Source of the DNA: CAYMOV01 sp964392085
Lineage (GTDB): Bacteria > Oederibacteriota > Muellerivitia > Muellerivitales > Muellerivitaceae
Length of the DNA: 6,590 nucleotides
Assembly: GCA_964392085.1 (NCBI GenBank)
Contig: CAYMOV010000135.1
Location: 1 to 6,590, forward strand
Reading direction: 5' to 3'
Positions 5,761 through 6,590 of this stretch are shown one piece after another (the first letter of the stretch is position 1; every line of letters begins with the position of its first letter). Below the pieces are notes generated by a model, which was given only the letters and a program-made list of their open reading frames with translations, made no database searches and was not told where the DNA came from. Both the position numbers and the translations under genes were made by a program.

Positions 5761-6590
5761 TTACCTTCTCCTAGCGATCACGTGCAAAATATCGAACATA
5801 TTCAGGTAGAGCTGACCGCGCGACAGGAAGGACCGGCGGAAGAGATCGTACCATTTTTTGCGGTTCGACCGAAGGACGAGGCTGATGTAGGCCGCGTTGT
5901 CCAGGCTCCGCCAAAATCCGCAATGTTTCATATAGATCACTTCAAAGCCGTTCAGTTCAAACATCGTCCGGAGGGACTCGCGGGTGAAGTAATGCAGGTG
6001 GGTGGGGGGATGGATGAGGCGCCACTTTTCCCCGCGGAACCTGGCGTTCCAACTCGACAGGTCCCCCGTGGTGAGGGTGACCAAGGCGCCCGGTTTCATC
6101 GATCGCGAAAGCTTTGCCAGAAATTTTCGCGGATCCCTCAAGTGTTCCACGGTGTCCCAGAGGCAGGCCACGTCGACCGGATATCCCTGGAGGTGGTGTT
6201 TCAGGAAATCCTTCCGGAGCACCGGAAGGCCTGATCGCCGGGCGTAGGCGGCCCCATCCCGGCTGATCTCGAACCCGAGGACTTTTTTAAACCGGCTTTG
6301 GACCATCGCGAGGAAGAACCCATAGGCCGATCCGATCTCCAGGAGGTTTTGGTGGCGGGAAGGGTCCAGGAACCGGTCCAAAACCCCCAGGCGCGAGCGG
6401 AAGTTCCGCTCCAACACGGCCCGGTCCCTGAGATAGTCGACGTATTCCTCACCGAAGAAATATTTCTTCTCGTAGATCTTCTCCAACTGCTTGTCCGTGG
6501 GGTTCAGGTCGGCCCAGGCGTGGGTACAGTGCGGACATTGGACGATGCCCTCATAGAGCGGTCGGGCGCCCGGGCGGGAACAGACGGGGC
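5761..6590 (-). CDS. Class I SAM-dependent methyltransferase with N-terminal zinc ribbon, 5' partial
   Basis: The minus-strand frame is open from the right edge to TAA at 5763-5761, giving 276 visible codons including the stop. Counting from the first whole codon (6588), Cys3 and the pair Cys18/Cys21 (CPHC) form most of a four-cysteine zinc ribbon. The codon cut by the edge ends in GC, compatible with the missing cysteine of a CPVC pair. The methyltransferase domain follows: KIYEKKYFFGEEY, then the SAM-binding motif LLEIGSAYGFF (about residues 82-92), the acidic GFEIS after strand 2, the CLWDTVEHLRDP motif (about 142-153) and HPPTHLHYFT. This is the Methyltransf_23 style seen widely in polysaccharide and natural-product clusters, and the acceptor is unknown. 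A TTG at 6486 could be mistaken for a start, but the conserved zinc ribbon upstream shows that the true start lies beyond the window. The next gene begins 3 bp after its stop, so the two form an operon. Confidence 0.88.
   Translation of the reverse strand, partial: PVCSRPGARPLYEGIVQCPHCTHAWADLNPTDKQLEKIYEKKYFFGEEYVDYLRDRAVLERNFRSRLGVLDRFLDPSRHQNLLEIGSAYGFFLAMVQSRFKKVLGFEISRDGAAYARRSGLPVLRKDFLKHHLQGYPVDVACLWDTVEHLRDPRKFLAKLSRSMKPGALVTLTTGDLSSWNARFRGEKWRLIHPPTHLHYFTRESLRTMFELNGFEVIYMKHCGFWRSLDNAAYISLVLRSNRKKWYDLFRRSFLSRGQLYLNMFDILHVIARRR
5764..5772 (-). promoter_or_regulatory. Ribosome binding site of the membrane protein gene, inside the upstream methyltransferase gene
   Basis: On the minus strand the sequence reads AGGAGAAGG, ending 6 bases before the ATG at 5757-5755 (10 bases from the AGGAG core). 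It overlaps the final codons of the methyltransferase gene, whose stop TAA is at 5763-5761. This arrangement predicts translational coupling. Confidence 0.8.

Noticed and set aside
5761..6486. TTG at 6486 as the start of the methyltransferase
   Set aside because: The same frame continues upstream with a CPHC zinc ribbon typical of this family, so the start is beyond the window.

Overview
The window is compact bacterial DNA. Sampled lines are roughly 60-65% G+C in the first two genes and nearer 50-55% in the third. It carries Shine-Dalgarno sites, a sigma-70-like promoter and an intrinsic terminator. It holds four protein genes, two of them cut by the window edges, and no tRNA, rRNA, CRISPR array or insertion sequence that I can see. 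No single marker fixes the organism. The gene types (a mannose-1-phosphate guanylyltransferase-type fusion of the kind common in cyanobacteria and several other phyla, a CoA-disulfide reductase/rhodanese fusion, and a large GT-C membrane protein) would fit an environmental, probably uncultured, bacterium. I do not commit to a phylum.

Layout. 1-1272 (+) is the C-terminal part of a phosphomannomutase-like protein whose usual catalytic loops are degenerate. It is probably the tail of a nucleotidyltransferase/phosphohexomutase-like fusion that starts upstream of the window. 1273-1473 is an intergenic region holding a heptamer-based tandem repeat, a rho-independent terminator and a good promoter. 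1474-3126 (+) is a complete NAD(P)H-dependent CoA-disulfide/persulfide reductase with a C-terminal rhodanese domain, apparently transcribed alone. A hairpin at 3128-3153 separates it from the convergent genes. 3136-5757 (-) is a large multi-pass membrane glycosyltransferase-like (GT-C/GT39) protein with a long soluble tail ending in a PA14-like beta-sandwich. 5761 to beyond 6590 (-) is a class I SAM-dependent methyltransferase with an N-terminal zinc ribbon, cut by the right edge.

How the genes work together. The methyltransferase and the membrane protein are separated by 3 bp, and the ribosome binding site of the second lies inside the first, so they are almost certainly co-transcribed and translationally coupled. 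With the sugar-nucleotide-type gene at the left, this suggests a neighbourhood concerned with surface glycan or lipid-linked sugar modification. The persulfide reductase is a separate sulfur/redox unit between them. No stretch of more than 300 bases lacks a gene. I found no clear previously undescribed system. The best leads are the membrane protein with its PA14-like tail coupled to the methyltransferase, and the non-catalytic-looking phosphohexomutase domain.
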